Shown piece by piece: positions 30,120 through 40,449 of a stretch of 64,000 nucleotides of DNA. Position 1 is the stretch's first letter. Each line of letters begins with the position of its first letter. A program made the position numbers and the translations under genes. Under the pieces are notes generated by a model. The model saw only the letters and a list, made by a program, of their open reading frames with translations. It did no database searches and was not told the DNA's origin. This stretch comes from Synergistaceae bacterium (GTDB lineage Bacteria; Synergistota; Synergistia; Synergistales; Synergistaceae), in NCBI GenBank assembly GCA_030523725.1, contig JAUNHV010000004.1, positions 119,049-183,048 on the forward strand, in the 5' to 3' direction.

Positions 30120-32885
30120 TTATAAAAGTTCTCCATAGTGGCGTATATATGCTTTTTTCAGACTGGTTGCAAGCGCCATATAAAGCAGAATGCAAGGAAT
30201 CAGGTAAGCAAAGTAGCTCATTGGAAGTGCGACGAAACCGATCAATCTTCCAAAGCCGGTAAACGGAATCACAGTCAGCAATGCAACACTGAAGCAGGTC
30301 AGCAGTGTTAACGGTACAGAAGCACGGCTCTGAATAAACGGAAGCTTCGGAGTTCTGATCATATGGATAACTAGGGTCTGGCTCCACATAGACTCAACAA
30401 ACCATCCCGCCTGGAACATGGCAATATAGGCAAACTGCATCTGTTCAAGTTCAGCACCGCAGAAATGACTAGCAAGATCATTAAACAACACACCATGCGA
30501 TACAAACATGGGGCAGAATACAAAGTACATGAAGGCGTAAGTTGTAAAATCGAAGATCGAGCTTGTAGGTCCGATCCAGATCATGAAGTTGCATACACTG
30601 GACGCATCCCATTTACGCGGAACTGCAATAAACTCTTCGTCTACATTGTCCAAAGGAATCGCCGTACATGACAGGTCATAGATAAAATTCAGGAAGATCA
30701 GGTGGAGACTCAACATTGGCAGGAACGGAAGCAGTGCCGAAGCTGCAAGCACCGAGAACACGTTCCCGAAGTTGGAAGACACCGTCATCTTGATGTACTT
30801 GATCATATTAGCATAGGTCTTACGACCTTCGATGATACCTTCCTTAAGAACCATAAGGTCTTTCTCAAGCAGGATGATATCCGCTGATTCCTTTGCAACA
30901 TCAACTGCAGTATCAACAGAAATACCAATGTCCGCAGATTTCATTGCTGCCGCATCATTGATACCATCACCCATGAATCCAACCGTGTGTCCATTCGCTC
31001 TCAGTACCGACACAATTCTTGCTTTCTGATCAGGAGTCAGCTTTGCGAATACTTCGGTTGTTTCTGCTGCTTTTGCCAGTTCAGCATCACTCATTTTTTC
31101 AAGAACAGAGCCAAGCAGCATATTATGAACCTCAAGACCGACCTGCTTGCAGATCGTTCTTACAACTTTATCGTTATCTCCGGTAAGGATCTTTGTGGTT
31201 ACACCGTAAGCCTTCAGCGCTTTAATTGCACCCGCCGTGGATTCTTTAGGAGGATCCAAGAAGGCAAGATAGCCCATGAGCACCATGTCGCATTCATCCT
31301 TCACACCAAATGCACCGACTGGAGATGGATTGCTCTTCTGCGCAATAGCAACGACGCGGAAGCCTTTATCATTTAGCTCATCTACGGTATCAAGGATACG
31401 TCTGTGCAGGGCATCCGTAATACGCTGAACCTCACCATCACATTCCACAAAGGAGCAGACAGATAGCATTTCTTCCACAGCACCCTTTGTTAACATCTGT
31501 GTTTTTCCTGCATTATTCTGAACCACTGTTGTTATTCTGCGGCGGGTAAAATCAAACGGAATCTCATCCACCTTTACATAATGTTCAGAGAGATCCAACC
31601 GTTGCGGATTAGCGGCTTTTTCTTCTTCCATTTTGTGAATGATGGCAAGATCCATCAAATTCTTATATCCTGTCTGGAAGTAACTATTCAGATAAGCGTG
31701 CCAAAGCACTCGAAGATCTTCATCCCCATTTACATTCAGGTGATACTCCAGAACAACCTTATCTTGAGTAAGCGTACCTGTTTTATCCGTGCAAAGAATG
31801 TCGATAGCGCCGAAATTCTGAATCGAATTTAAATTTTTAACAATAGTCTGCTTCTTGCTCATGGAAACAGCTCCCTTGGCGAGGCAGGTAGTAACGATCA
31901 TTGGAAGCATCTCCGGTGTAAGGCCTACAGCAATAGAGATACCAAACATGAATGCAGCAAGCCAGTTGCCTTTTGTAATACCATTGATTACAAATACAAG
32001 CGGTACCATAATCAGCATAAACCGAATCAGGACCCAGGTAACTGCATTAACACCTTTGCTGAAGCTAGTCTCAACTGCTTCTCCCGCAACTGCGGATGCC
32101 ATGGAGCCAAACAGGGTATTGTCCCCGACAGACACTACAACTGCTTCTGCACTTCCAGAAATAACGTTACTTCCCATGAAGGCGATATTGACATAATCAG
32201 TAATTGTTTCTGAAACTTCACTTACGGAAGCATATTTCTCGATAGGTTCGCTTTCTCCTGTAAGACTCGCCTGGCTCACAAATAAGTCTCTTGCCTCCAG
32301 GATTCGTATATCTGCCGGCAACATATCACCGGCTGAAAGATGAACGATATCGCCAACGACTACTTCTTCCAGCGGAATCTCAATTTTTTCCTGACCTTTT
32401 CTCGTAACGGTGCACGTAGTTGTGATCATAGCCAGGAGTTTTTCTGCTGCATTTCCGCTTCGGCTTTCCTGAACGAAGCGAAGTGTACCCGACAGAAACA
32501 CCATGGTAAGAATGATAATGACAGTTAACGGGTCAAAATCCTCTGGCAAACTTCCAAACAACCCCATCACAGGGAATATTATATCTGTAATCGTTGAAAC
32601 CAGTGCAAGACAGAACAGGATTGCAGTGAAAGGATTGATAAATGCACCGACCAGTCTCTGCGAAAGGGATTTTCTCTTTTCTTTTGTAACCTTGTTAACG
32701 CCAAATTTTGCTTTTTTCTCAGTTATCTTATCCGGATCAATACCTTTTAAAGTTGTATCCAGATATTGAAGCGCTTCTTTGATTGGATGTGTTGCTACAT
32801 ACTGAATGCGCTTATTCTGTTCATCTCGAAGAACAGCTTTTTGTGTAGCCTGACGAATAGCTGCACGACTTTCTTTTTTCTTCAT
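30120..32885 (-). CDS. mgtA: Magnesium-translocating P-type ATPase (MgtA/MgtB family, P3B)
   Basis: 921 residues, full length for the family. It imports Mg2+ across the cytoplasmic membrane at the expense of ATP. The basic N-terminus is followed by the first membrane pair (about 85-130), the actuator domain with TGES in '[12 protein letters not shown]' (about 215), the phosphorylation motif DKTGTLT (Asp near 367), the nucleotide-binding domain, the hinge motif '[18 protein letters not shown]' and six C-terminal membrane segments. The SD (AAGGAGG) is strong and well spaced. The 49-residue miniprotein follows 15 nt downstream. No M-box riboswitch is recognisable in the 163 bp upstream. By eye the gene is richer in G+C than its neighbours and resembles clostridial homologues, so acquisition by transfer is plausible. 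Confidence 0.96.
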   Translation of the reverse strand: MKKKESRAAIRQATQKAVLRDEQNKRIQYVATHPIKEALQYLDTTLKGIDPDKITEKKAKFGVNKVTKEKRKSLSQRLVGAFINPFTAILFCLALVSTITDIIFPVMGLFGSLPEDFDPLTVIIILTMVFLSGTLRFVQESRSGNAAEKLLAMITTTCTVTRKGQEKIEIPLEEVVVGDIVHLSAGDMLPADIRILEARDLFVSQASLTGESEPIEKYASVSEVSETITDYVNIAFMGSNVISGSAEAVVVSVGDNTLFGSMASAVAGEAVETSFSKGVNAVTWVLIRFMLIMVPLVFVINGITKGNWLAAFMFGISIAVGLTPEMLPMIVTTCLAKGAVSMSKKQTIVKNLNSIQNFGAIDILCTDKTGTLTQDKVVLEYHLNVNGDEDLRVLWHAYLNSYFQTGYKNLMDLAIIHKMEEEKAANPQRLDLSEHYVKVDEIPFDFTRRRITTVVQNNAGKTQMLTKGAVEEMLSVCSFVECDGEVQRITDALHRRILDTVDELNDKGFRVVAIAQKSNPSPVGAFGVKDECDMVLMGYLAFLDPPKESTAGAIKALKAYGVTTKILTGDNDKVVRTICKQVGLEVHNMLLGSVLEKMSDAELAKAAETTEVFAKLTPDQKARIVSVLRANGHTVGFMGDGINDAAAMKSADIGISVDTAVDVAKESADIILLEKDLMVLKEGIIEGRKTYANMIKYIKMTVSSNFGNVFSVLAASALLPFLPMLSLHLIFLNFIYDLSCTAIPLDNVDEEFIAVPRKWDASSVCNFMIWIGPTSSIFDFTTYAFMYFVFCPMFVSHGVLFNDLASHFCGAELEQMQFAYIAMFQAGWFVESMWSQTLVIHMIRTPKLPFIQSRASVPLTLLTCFSVALLTVIPFTGFGRLIGFVALPMSYFAYLIPCILLYMALATSLKKAYIRHYGELL

Positions 32886-33048
32886 TCGTCTTTACCTCCT
32901 TATCAGTTGATTTTGAGGCAAACCATCTATTTATCTTGCTATAAGATAATATGAAGTGACCTCGGGATTGTAGATTCGTGGAAACGGAATGTTCCAGACA
33001 AGAAAAATAACGGCGCTTGTGGCTAAATTTCTTTTGTACTTTAAAGGA

Positions 33049-34665
33049 TTATTTCACATAAATTGAAGAAAAGTTTTTGTAAGTAACATTTGCCACGCCG
33101 CCTTGAATTGGCGTTACATATTTTCTTGCGCAATAGTCAACCCGTGTTCCTGCTTGTCCCTTTGCTTTTGAATAGACACTAGCGAATGAAGCACATTCTT
33201 CTTGCAATTCAGACAATCTCTCTTGTGTTACGGAAGTCGTTATGCGTAGGATAACGTGGCTTCCTGGAAAACCCTGTGCGTGAAACCATGTGTCACTCGG
33301 TATTGCAAGTTTGAAGGTAACAAGTCTGTTGCCCTTGGCAGAAAGCCCAACAAAAATCATTGCGTCATCATACTCAATCTTTTTGTAAGGCTTAATTTCC
33401 TCTTTTTTTTGCCCGTTTCGTCCCTTGATCTCATGCAATTTGCGTGCTATGCCAAGTTCGGCCGCCAAGATTTCCAGTTCACTCGCAGTGGTCAAACTTT
33501 CTGCTATTGCCCTTTGTGTTTCAAAATCCGACTTTTCTGCCTTTACCGTTTCTAGCAAAATTTTTGCCCGTTCCTTTGACGCACGCAGTTTTTTATATTT
33601 TTTATAATATACTTCCGCTGTTCCGCTGGGTGAAGTGGTGATGTCCAATGGCACAAGGACATTTGTTTCGCTTCCGTCCTCGTTATATTGCACAAGCGAA
33701 ATTTCATTTTTGCCACGTTCAATGCACCAAATATTAGATGTAATTAAGTCCGCCCAAAGCTTGAATTTTTCACTTTTTGTTTCTTCAAGTAATGTTTCTA
33801 TATCATTTAACTGTTTTGTGCGGCGAGAAAGCTCCTTGTCTATTGCGGAAAGCACTTTTTTCCTTTTTGCTTCCAAGGAGCGAAGTACAAAATTTTTAAA
33901 TGTGCCATGTAGCGCCTTTTCAAAATCATCTTGAACAATATCTTGGGGCAATTTATTTAACAAAGAAACAGGGAATGGCGCAACATAATTTCCAAAAAAT
34001 ACTGCCACAAAATTTTCGTCTTTGATAAAGGAAATAAGGGCTTTTTTTGCAGTTTCTAAATCAAAACTTGAAAGAAAAGTTAGAAAACCTTTTCCGAAAC
34101 CCAAGATATCTTGCAAAGTTTCCTTGCTTGGGTTTTTTAACCAGTCTGCTAAAGAAATTCCCCTTAGGCTCGGTGGGGGGGTGTAGGGCAAACGAGGCAA
34201 GACCGTGCGGAATGCGTTATCTTCTGGCGTAAAGTGTCTTGCCGCTTCTATAATGTTTCCATCTTCTGCTACTAAGAGAAGATTTGTGTGGCGTGGTTGA
34301 AGCTCTAAAATCAAACTTGTTTTCGTCTTAAAAGCCGCACCAATTTGCCTTTCAAAATTTATGGCAAGCACCTTGTCAGAATTTATCTGTTCAAAGGAAA
34401 CAAAGGTAGTGCCAAGAAGATGGCTTTTTATTGCATTTATGATTGGTGGCAAAAAATCGTTTTGCTCGAGCAGAAATTTTTTTTCGTTGTCGTCTATGAG
34501 AGAAATTCCTGCATTTGAATTTTCAAAAGACAAAAGCAGATTATTGTTTTTACCAAGCGTTAAAACACAAAAAGAGGAAACCCCAGCCACTGACTGAAGT
34601 TTTCTCCCATTAAAACGACTTAAATATTTTGATAATACTGTTACAAATTCTGCCCCAAATGACAT
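33049..34665 (-). CDS. rqcH: RqcH-type NFACT protein (ribosome-associated quality control, Ala-tailing factor)
   Basis: 538 residues, slightly shorter than B. subtilis RqcH (about 570). The family binds obstructed 50S subunits with tRNA-Ala and adds C-terminal alanine tails that mark nascent chains for degradation. The NFACT-N domain spans about 1-210 ('LILELQPRHTNLLLV'), a long coiled-coil region about 260-410, and the NFACT-R (DUF814) domain about 430-525 with 'DTWFHAQGFPGSHVILRI'. The conserved Asp-Arg pair needed for tRNA recruitment in B. subtilis (D97/R98) reads Asp97-Lys98 here ('INSDKVLAINF'). It is often annotated as fibronectin-binding protein. It lies 102 bp behind proB, and that gap holds a hairpin repeat, so co-transcription is possible but not certain. 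Confidence 0.88.
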   Translation of the reverse strand: MSFGAEFVTVLSKYLSRFNGRKLQSVAGVSSFCVLTLGKNNNLLLSFENSNAGISLIDDNEKKFLLEQNDFLPPIINAIKSHLLGTTFVSFEQINSDKVLAINFERQIGAAFKTKTSLILELQPRHTNLLLVAEDGNIIEAARHFTPEDNAFRTVLPRLPYTPPPSLRGISLADWLKNPSKETLQDILGFGKGFLTFLSSFDLETAKKALISFIKDENFVAVFFGNYVAPFPVSLLNKLPQDIVQDDFEKALHGTFKNFVLRSLEAKRKKVLSAIDKELSRRTKQLNDIETLLEETKSEKFKLWADLITSNIWCIERGKNEISLVQYNEDGSETNVLVPLDITTSPSGTAEVYYKKYKKLRASKERAKILLETVKAEKSDFETQRAIAESLTTASELEILAAELGIARKLHEIKGRNGQKKEEIKPYKKIEYDDAMIFVGLSAKGNRLVTFKLAIPSDTWFHAQGFPGSHVILRITTSVTQERLSELQEECASFASVYSKAKGQAGTRVDYCARKYVTPIQGGVANVTYKNFSSIYVK

Positions 34666-34685
34666 AAAAAAACCCTCTTTTATTT

Positions 34686-34756
34686 TTAGCCATAGAGAAC
34701 ATGAAGGACATAGAGGCTGGCTACGCCCTTATAACCTCTATGTTCTTTATGGCTAA
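34686..34756. repeat. Dispersed hairpin repeat, copy A (between proB and rqcH)
   Basis: 71 bp bounded by TTAGCC and GGCTAA. Left arm: TTAGCCATAGAGAACAT, then a 9-nt insertion, then AGAGG. Right arm: CCTCTATGTTCTTTATGGCT plus AA. It resembles copy B at 43746-43843 in arm sequence and in its intergenic, within-operon position. This suggests a small non-coding mobile or REP/MITE-like repeat that forms RNA hairpins. Confidence 0.6.
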
Positions 34757-34767
34757 TAAAAAATCTT

Positions 34768-35556
34768 TTATTGTTTTTGCTTTAGGAACAATGTCCCGAC
34801 TTGTTTTCCTTCAAGCAGATCATATATTTTTTTAGGGTCTTGCCCCGCTATGATATAGGTGTCAATTCCGTTGTTTGTTGCAATTGTAGCAGCACGGAGT
34901 TTTGTTTTCATACCGCCTGTGCCCATTGAAGTTTTGCTATCTCCGGCAAAATCCAACACTTCCTGCGTAATGTTTGCCACAAGATCTATATGTTTTGCGG
35001 ATGGATTATCTTGCGGATTTGAATCATAGAGTCCGTCTGTTTCTGTCAATATTATGAGTTTGTCCGCTTTTATAACACATGCCACCATGGCAGAAAGTGT
35101 GTCGTTGTCGCCATAAACAATTTCTTCCGTTGCCACAGCATCATTTTCATTGATTATTGGAATTGCTCCAAAATCAAACAATTTGGCAAAGGTGTTTATA
35201 AGGTTTAAATAACGTTTTTCGTCTTCCATGTCCTCCTTTGTTATGAGAAGCTGCCCAACCTTATGCCCAAACTGTGTAAAAAATTTGTCATACAGAAACA
35301 TCAGCTCACACTGTCCGACAGTTGCTGCTGCTTGGCGTCCTGGCACGTCGCTTGGTTTTTGTGAAAGCCCAAGTTTACCTGTCCCCACACCAATAGCACC
35401 AGAAGTGACAAGTGCAACCCTATGCCCCATGTTGCATAAATCTGCCAAAACTGTCACAAGCTTTTCCACACGATCAAGATTTATTCTGCCTCCCTCGTGT
35501 GTCAGGCTAGAAGTTCCAACCTTAAAAACTAACTTTTGTTTGTTTTGTTCAGTCAT
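34768..35556 (-). CDS. proB: Glutamate 5-kinase (PUA-less)
   Basis: 262 residues from the ATG at 35556 (MTEQNKQKLVFKVGTSSL). It catalyses glutamate + ATP to glutamyl-5-phosphate, the first step of proline synthesis. The amino-acid-kinase fold is evident: 'FKVGTSSL' near the N-terminus, 'ALVTSGAIGVG', 'PIINENDAVA', 'GDNDTLSAMVA', 'TGGMKTKLRAA'. The PUA domain of E. coli-type ProB (about 367 residues) is absent, as in several other lineages. The chosen start overlaps the hydE stop by 8 nt (ATGACTGA) and has GGAGA upstream. An in-frame upstream start exists inside hydE but lacks an RBS and homology. proA is not in the window. Confidence 0.93.
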   Translation of the reverse strand: MTEQNKQKLVFKVGTSSLTHEGGRINLDRVEKLVTVLADLCNMGHRVALVTSGAIGVGTGKLGLSQKPSDVPGRQAAATVGQCELMFLYDKFFTQFGHKVGQLLITKEDMEDEKRYLNLINTFAKLFDFGAIPIINENDAVATEEIVYGDNDTLSAMVACVIKADKLIILTETDGLYDSNPQDNPSAKHIDLVANITQEVLDFAGDSKTSMGTGGMKTKLRAATIATNNGIDTYIIAGQDPKKIYDLLEGKQVGTLFLKQKQ

Positions 35557-36634
35557 TTGTAATATCTCCAATTCTCTTTGCATCTCCACGGTCAAGGGAG
35601 ATTGCATATCCTATTTTTGCAAGTTTTTCCTTTATTTCGCCGATTTGGCTTGCTGTATCACAGGCATTCGCCTTGCCGTCATATATCCTATAAGCACACC
35701 TTGCACCTTGTGGAGTAAGGTTTGGCATTATGACGTTTGCGCCTGCGAGTATTGCTTTCTCATAGCCACTTTCGTCTATCGTAGCAAGGGCAGTTGTTGC
35801 AGGGAGCAAGACATTTGGCAAAAGCAAACGAATTATAGCAAGAAGAAAAATTGTATTGTCACTCGTGCCACAAATTTTATCACTAAACGGTGTGTCCGCC
35901 TGTGGAATAAAGGGACCAAGCCCTACCATGTGTGGAGCAAAATTTTTCAAAAAAATCAGGTCATCTGCTACATTTTCTGCAGTTTCAAATGGACGGCCTG
36001 TCATAAAACCGCTTCCAACTTGAAAGCCGATTTTTTTCAAATTGTTTAGTGCTTCTAGCCGTGTTTGTAATTTCATTTCAGTAGGGTGAAGCTTTGCATA
36101 AAGCTCTTCACTTATTGCTTCGTGACGCAAGAGATAACGGTCTGCTCCAGCTTCAAAAAGCAATCTGTAGCTTCCACTTGACATTTCGCCAAGCGACAGG
36201 GTAACGGCGGAAGTTGGGGTAATTTTTTTTATCTTATTTATGATTGGCACAAGGTGTTCTACATTCCAGTAATTGTCTTCGCCGCCTTGCAAGACAAATG
36301 TGTGCAACCCAATTTTTGAACCCTGTGTCACACAGTCTAAAATTTCTTCCTCGCTCAAACGATAGCGAAGGGCAGATTTATTGCTTCGCCTCAAGCCACA
36401 ATAATAGCAGTCATTTTTGCAAAAGGAAGAAATCTCAATAAGGCCACGCAAATATATTTTGTTGCCGTAATAAAGAGATGCCGTTTTTTGTGCAGAGGTA
36501 AAGAAAAATCTTAACAAGTTATCGTCAATTTGCTCTCTATGTTCCAGCAAAAAAACAAGTTCGTCTCTCGTTGCATCATGGCACGTGACAAGCTTATTTA
36601 TTATTTGAATACAATTTTTTTCGGACACAATCAA
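35549..36634 (-). CDS. hydE: [FeFe]-hydrogenase maturation radical SAM protein HydE
   Basis: 361 residues, normal for HydE, a radical SAM enzyme that helps build the diiron dithiolate subcluster of the H-cluster. The CX3CX2C cluster motif is at C72, C76 and C79 ('FCKNDCYYCGLRR'). Other family hallmarks are 'FVLQGGED', 'HPTEMKLQTRLEAL', 'QVGSGFMTGRPFET' and 'MVGLGPFIPQADTPF'. Start assignment is uncertain: TTG at 36634 or GTG at 36628, neither with a strong SD, 15 nt after the GH3 stop. The client hydrogenase operon is 15 kb away at 51690-55818. HydF and HydG are not in the window. It overlaps proB by 8 nt, so it sits in a mixed housekeeping operon. Confidence 0.93.
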   Translation of the reverse strand: MIVSEKNCIQIINKLVTCHDATRDELVFLLEHREQIDDNLLRFFFTSAQKTASLYYGNKIYLRGLIEISSFCKNDCYYCGLRRSNKSALRYRLSEEEILDCVTQGSKIGLHTFVLQGGEDNYWNVEHLVPIINKIKKITPTSAVTLSLGEMSSGSYRLLFEAGADRYLLRHEAISEELYAKLHPTEMKLQTRLEALNNLKKIGFQVGSGFMTGRPFETAENVADDLIFLKNFAPHMVGLGPFIPQADTPFSDKICGTSDNTIFLLAIIRLLLPNVLLPATTALATIDESGYEKAILAGANVIMPNLTPQGARCAYRIYDGKANACDTASQIGEIKEKLAKIGYAISLDRGDAKRIGDITND

Positions 36635-36649
36635 CGCTTTCTATGTAGG

Positions 36650-38713
36650 TTATTTGAGTACATCATAGGTCAGCCCATAGCCTCTCTGGTAGATAATGTT
36701 GGAAGAATCAAACGTGCCACTGGTGAGGTCAAAATACGGAATTTCAACTGGTAACCTTCCAAACGCACCAAAGCAACCTAAAATGACTTCCACTCCAGCC
36801 ACTACATTTGGACCAAAGGTTTGCTCAGATGTGGTAATCGTTTTTTCGATGGCTTCTTCGGGGTCCACTCTTGACCCTCTATAACCATATGTTAACACGA
36901 TAGCGTCGGCATCTTTGTATAATTGGGCATCATATGGAATGTGAACGGACATAACAATAGATTTTTTGTTTTTCTTGTGACAGTAATTTGTAACATTTCT
37001 AGGGCAAGCAGATGTCCAAAAATCAGCCATCATGTCAGAGGCACGAGATACATTGGAACATACTATAACTGCGTCTGCCCAATCAAGAGCCACCTTAAGT
37101 TTGCCTTGAACTGTGTAGTCGTCTTCAGAAAATACATAATAACGCACCTCGGCACTATTCGGAACAAGACCTGCCGCCTTAGCTCTATTCCACCCCATTA
37201 TCATAGAGGCAGGCAGAGGTTCCATCATCGAAACAGATAATGCTGAAAATCTTGGTTTGGGGCAGAGCATAAGAACATGAGCATTACTTTCTACACGCAA
37301 GGGGAGAATATTATTGTTGTTTCTTACAACGGTTACCCCTTTAGTTGCAAGAATTCTCTCAAGGTTACGGTGCTCTTTATTGCCAACGGTGTTCATTGCC
37401 TCGTTGAGGTTGTGCGTGTTAAAGCTATAAGACAATAGCCCCTTGTTTTTTTTCAAGGTCAAAATTCGTGTAACGGCGTCATCAAGTCGCTCCATGGAAA
37501 GAGAATCTGCATCTTTTGATAATATAGATTTCTTAACTGACTGAATCAGCACATCTAACTTCTTACAAACCTCTGCTACCGTTTGACAATAAGACACAGG
37601 TTTGCAAATCAAATCAGCTCCCGCTTTCAGGGTTTCTATTACAGCTTGTTCTGAATTAAATTTTGTTGAAATTCCCTGCATGTGCATAGAATCCGTAATC
37701 ACAACACCTTGAAAATTTAGCTCGCTTGGATTTTTTAATATATCCGTAATGATTATCTTTGACAGTGTTGCAGGACGATTTTCATATTTACCGGTTTTCT
37801 CAGATAAAATTTTTGTGTTGTCAATTTTTGGGTAAAGAATATGAGCCGTCATTATCATATCAACACCGGCAGTAATAGCATTTTTGAAAGGAATCAATTC
37901 TAGTCTTTTTAGTTCATTTAGTGTTTTATTGATGATTGGCAAGCCAGCGTGAGAATCCACATTTGTATCACCATGACCAGGGAAATGTTTTGCACAACTG
38001 ATAGCTCCGACCTCTGCTATCCCTTGAATTTCAGCCACACCAAATTTCGAGACCACTTCAGGCGTATCGCCAAATGAGCGAATACCAATTACCGGATTTT
38101 GTGCGTTATTGTTTATGTCCAACACAGGAGCAAGGGGAGTGTGTAAGCCTAGAGCCAAAATCTCTTTTCCGATAATTTGCCCAGCCTTTTTAGCATTGGC
38201 AACTTCGCCCGTGGCAGATATAGCCATGTTGCCTGATAAAGCTGTGCCAGAACCTAGATGGTAAACTCGACCGCCTTCCTGATCCGTAGCGATTATCAAA
38301 GGAATTCCATTGTCTTCTGTTGCAGCACTTTGCATATCTTTTGTCAGCTGAAAAGTATCCTTTATAGTTTTAAGGTTACCGCTGAACAAAAGGATAGAAC
38401 CAAAGCGATATTTCTTGATAATTTCTTTAACTTCTTTAGGCAATGTATCCTTGCCCTCAAGTTGATTTTCAAAGGACATCATAAGGGTTTGGGTAATTTT
38501 TTCTTCAATGGTCATGTTTTTAACCATCTCAGAAATATTCTCTTCCTTCAATGCCTTAGCAAAGGCTGCCTTTCGTTTTGCTTCTGTCTTCTGTGTCTCT
38601 GTTTTCACATTCTCTTTGTCGACACTACTAACAGTAGCTGCAGCACAAACAGAGGAAACGCTTGAAAAAATCAATAAAGTTGCTAGCACTAAGGTTAATA
38701 TTTTTTTGCTCAT
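36650..38713 (-). CDS. Exported glycoside hydrolase family 3 beta-N-acetylhexosaminidase (NagZ-like)
   Basis: 687 residues from ATG 38713; a GTG four codons earlier overlaps the ridA stop and is less likely. The signal peptide is residues 1 to about 25 ('LVLATLLIFSSVSSVCAA'). The catalytic (beta/alpha)8 domain (about 55-400) carries the NagZ signature 'KHFPGHGDTNVDSHAGLP', the His/Asp loop that acts as general acid/base, and the nucleophile motif 'VVITDSMHMQGI'. A C-terminal domain of about 250 residues follows, as in longer GH3 members. It probably trims N-acetylglucosaminyl residues from peptidoglycan or glycans outside the cytoplasm; cytosolic NagZ proteins lack both the leader and the extra domain. 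It is translationally coupled to ridA upstream and 15 nt from hydE. Confidence 0.87.
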   Translation of the reverse strand: MSKKILTLVLATLLIFSSVSSVCAAATVSSVDKENVKTETQKTEAKRKAAFAKALKEENISEMVKNMTIEEKITQTLMMSFENQLEGKDTLPKEVKEIIKKYRFGSILLFSGNLKTIKDTFQLTKDMQSAATEDNGIPLIIATDQEGGRVYHLGSGTALSGNMAISATGEVANAKKAGQIIGKEILALGLHTPLAPVLDINNNAQNPVIGIRSFGDTPEVVSKFGVAEIQGIAEVGAISCAKHFPGHGDTNVDSHAGLPIINKTLNELKRLELIPFKNAITAGVDMIMTAHILYPKIDNTKILSEKTGKYENRPATLSKIIITDILKNPSELNFQGVVITDSMHMQGISTKFNSEQAVIETLKAGADLICKPVSYCQTVAEVCKKLDVLIQSVKKSILSKDADSLSMERLDDAVTRILTLKKNKGLLSYSFNTHNLNEAMNTVGNKEHRNLERILATKGVTVVRNNNNILPLRVESNAHVLMLCPKPRFSALSVSMMEPLPASMIMGWNRAKAAGLVPNSAEVRYYVFSEDDYTVQGKLKVALDWADAVIVCSNVSRASDMMADFWTSACPRNVTNYCHKKNKKSIVMSVHIPYDAQLYKDADAIVLTYGYRGSRVDPEEAIEKTITTSEQTFGPNVVAGVEVILGCFGAFGRLPVEIPYFDLTSGTFDSSNIIYQRGYGLTYDVLK

Positions 38714-38721
38714 ATTCAAAC

Positions 38722-39180
38722 TCACTCTATCTCAAAGATTGCTTCCACTTCAACTGCAGAATTTAACGGCAGAGAAGGCACTCCAACAGCAGACCTTGCA
38801 TGCTGCCCTGCTTGCCCAAATACAGAAAAGAGCAATTCTGAAGCACCGTTTGCAACAAGGTGTTGTTCTGTGAAATCGTTTGCACTACTGACAAATACTT
38901 GGATTTTTGCAACACTTTTCACCTTGTTAAGACTTCCTAATGCTTGACGAGCGACACTCAAAATATTTATTGCACAAAGACGTGTGGCTTCACGACCTTC
39001 ATCCGTAGTTAGGTTCGTGCCAAAATGTCCCGTGTAAAGTAAGGCACCATCCTTTGTTGGAAGTTGTCCAGAAATAAAAAGCAAGTTACCTGCAATTTTT
39101 GCTGCGACATACATAGCCTTTGGCGCTGGTGCATCTGGCAAAACAATTCCAAGTGCAATTAATTTTTCCTCTGCTGTCAT
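38722..39180 (-). CDS. RidA-family enamine/imine deaminase (longer YjgF-like subgroup)
   Basis: 152 residues, a little longer than classical RidA (about 128), matching the 'YjgF-like 1' subgroup. RidA enzymes hydrolyse reactive 2-aminoacrylate-type enamines made by PLP enzymes, with release of ammonia. 'LLFISGQLPTKDG' and 'HARSAVGVPSLPLNSAVEVEA' match the family, and the Arg of 'ARSAVGV' corresponds to the substrate-binding arginine. ugd ends 12 nt upstream, and the downstream GH3 gene starts within about 10 nt of the stop. Confidence 0.88.
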   Translation of the reverse strand: MTAEEKLIALGIVLPDAPAPKAMYVAAKIAGNLLFISGQLPTKDGALLYTGHFGTNLTTDEGREATRLCAINILSVARQALGSLNKVKSVAKIQVFVSSANDFTEQHLVANGASELLFSVFGQAGQHARSAVGVPSLPLNSAVEVEAIFEIE

Positions 39181-39192
39181 TTTAAACCTTTC

Positions 39193-40449
39193 CTAGTCTC
39201 TCTTAAAAATATCCCTTGTGTAGAGTTTTTGCTTCACGTCCTCCAAGATTGGGTCGTATCTATTAGCAATAATTGCGTTTGACAATTTTTTGAATTCATC
39301 AAGGTTGTTTACAATGCGAGAGCCAAAGAAGGTGCTGCCATCTTCAAGAGTTGGCTCGTAGATTATAACCTTTGCTCCCTTTGCCTTGATGCGTTTCATA
39401 ACACCTTGAATTGCAGACGAACGGAAGTTATCGCTACCCGTCTTCATGGTAAGACGGAACACACCAACAGTAACATCCTGCTCCTCTCCCTTATACCATT
39501 CGTTTTCGTCTGAATAGCCGGAGAAACCCGCCGTGCGCAAAACTTGATTTGCGATAAAATCTTTTCTTGTCTTGTTACTTTCAACAATTGCACCAATCAA
39601 ATTTTGTGGCACATGGAGGAAATTTGCCAAGAGCTGTTTTGTGTCTTTCGGCAAACAATAACCGCCATAACCAAATGATGGGTTATTGTAGTGTCCACCA
39701 ACACGAGGATCAAGACATACGCCCTTTATAATATCCTCTGTGCTAAGCCCTTTCATTTCGGCATAGGTGTCAAGCTCGTTGAAGTATGCAACACGAAGAG
39801 CAAGGAATGTATTTGCAAAAAGCTTTACCGCTTCAGCCTCTGTAAAACCCATAAAAAGTGTTTCTATGTCTTGTTTTATTGCACCTTCCTGCAAAAGAGC
39901 TGCAAATGTGTGAGCAGCTTCGTTTAGCTCTTTATCACTCTCGTCCGTTCCAACAACAATTCGTGTAGGGTAGAGATTGTCATAAAGAGCTTTGCTTTCA
40001 CGTAAAAATTCTGGGCTAAAGATTATCTTGTGTGAGTTATATTTTTTCCTCACAGATTCCGTGTAACCGACAGGAATGGTGGATTTAATAACCATAACAG
40101 CATCTTTATTTACACGAAGCACCATTTCAATGACAGACTCAACGGCGCTTGTGTCAAAGAAATTTTTTACGCTATCGTAATTTGTTGGAGCAGCAATAAT
40201 AACAAAATCCGCATCTCGATATGCACTTTCACCGTCGAGAGTTGCAACAAGATCGAGCCCTTTTTCTGCCATATATTTTTCAATGTAGTCATCTTGCAAA
40301 GGAGAAATACGATTGTTAATTTGCTCCACCCTTTCTGGCAAGATGTCAACAGCTGTAACATGATGATGTTGTGCTAAAAGCACTACCATAGAAAGCCCAA
40401 CATAGCCAGTTCCAGCTACTGCAATTTTTAGGTCTTTAAATTCTCTCAT
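39193..40449 (-). CDS. ugd: UDP-glucose 6-dehydrogenase
   Basis: 418 residues. It oxidises UDP-glucose twice with NAD+ to UDP-glucuronate for surface polysaccharides. The N-terminal Rossmann motif is '[12 protein letters not shown]' (residues 9-20). '[11 protein letters not shown]' and '[18 protein letters not shown]' are typical, and the catalytic cysteine lies in '[15 protein letters not shown]' (near 260). The C-terminal UDP-binding domain is complete. The start overlaps the end of rluB by 14 nt, so the two genes are co-transcribed. No other polysaccharide gene is adjacent except the phosphoglucomutase/phosphomannomutase gene 20 kb away. Confidence 0.95.
   Translation of the reverse strand: MREFKDLKIAVAGTGYVGLSMVVLLAQHHHVTAVDILPERVEQINNRISPLQDDYIEKYMAEKGLDLVATLDGESAYRDADFVIIAAPTNYDSVKNFFDTSAVESVIEMVLRVNKDAVMVIKSTIPVGYTESVRKKYNSHKIIFSPEFLRESKALYDNLYPTRIVVGTDESDKELNEAAHTFAALLQEGAIKQDIETLFMGFTEAEAVKLFANTFLALRVAYFNELDTYAEMKGLSTEDIIKGVCLDPRVGGHYNNPSFGYGGYCLPKDTKQLLANFLHVPQNLIGAIVESNKTRKDFIANQVLRTAGFSGYSDENEWYKGEEQDVTVGVFRLTMKTGSDNFRSSAIQGVMKRIKAKGAKVIIYEPTLEDGSTFFGSRIVNNLDEFKKLSNAIIANRYDPILEDVKQKLYTRDIFKRD

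Noticed and set aside
32886..33048. M-box Mg2+ riboswitch upstream of mgtA
   Set aside because: The 163-bp gap is too short for a full M-box plus promoter and shows none of its conserved stretches; only a small ATCTT/AAGAT hairpin is present.
38714..38725. GTG start of the GH3 gene overlapping ridA
   Set aside because: The ATG four codons later gives a normal signal peptide (MSKK then hydrophobic core); the GTG adds only MSLN.
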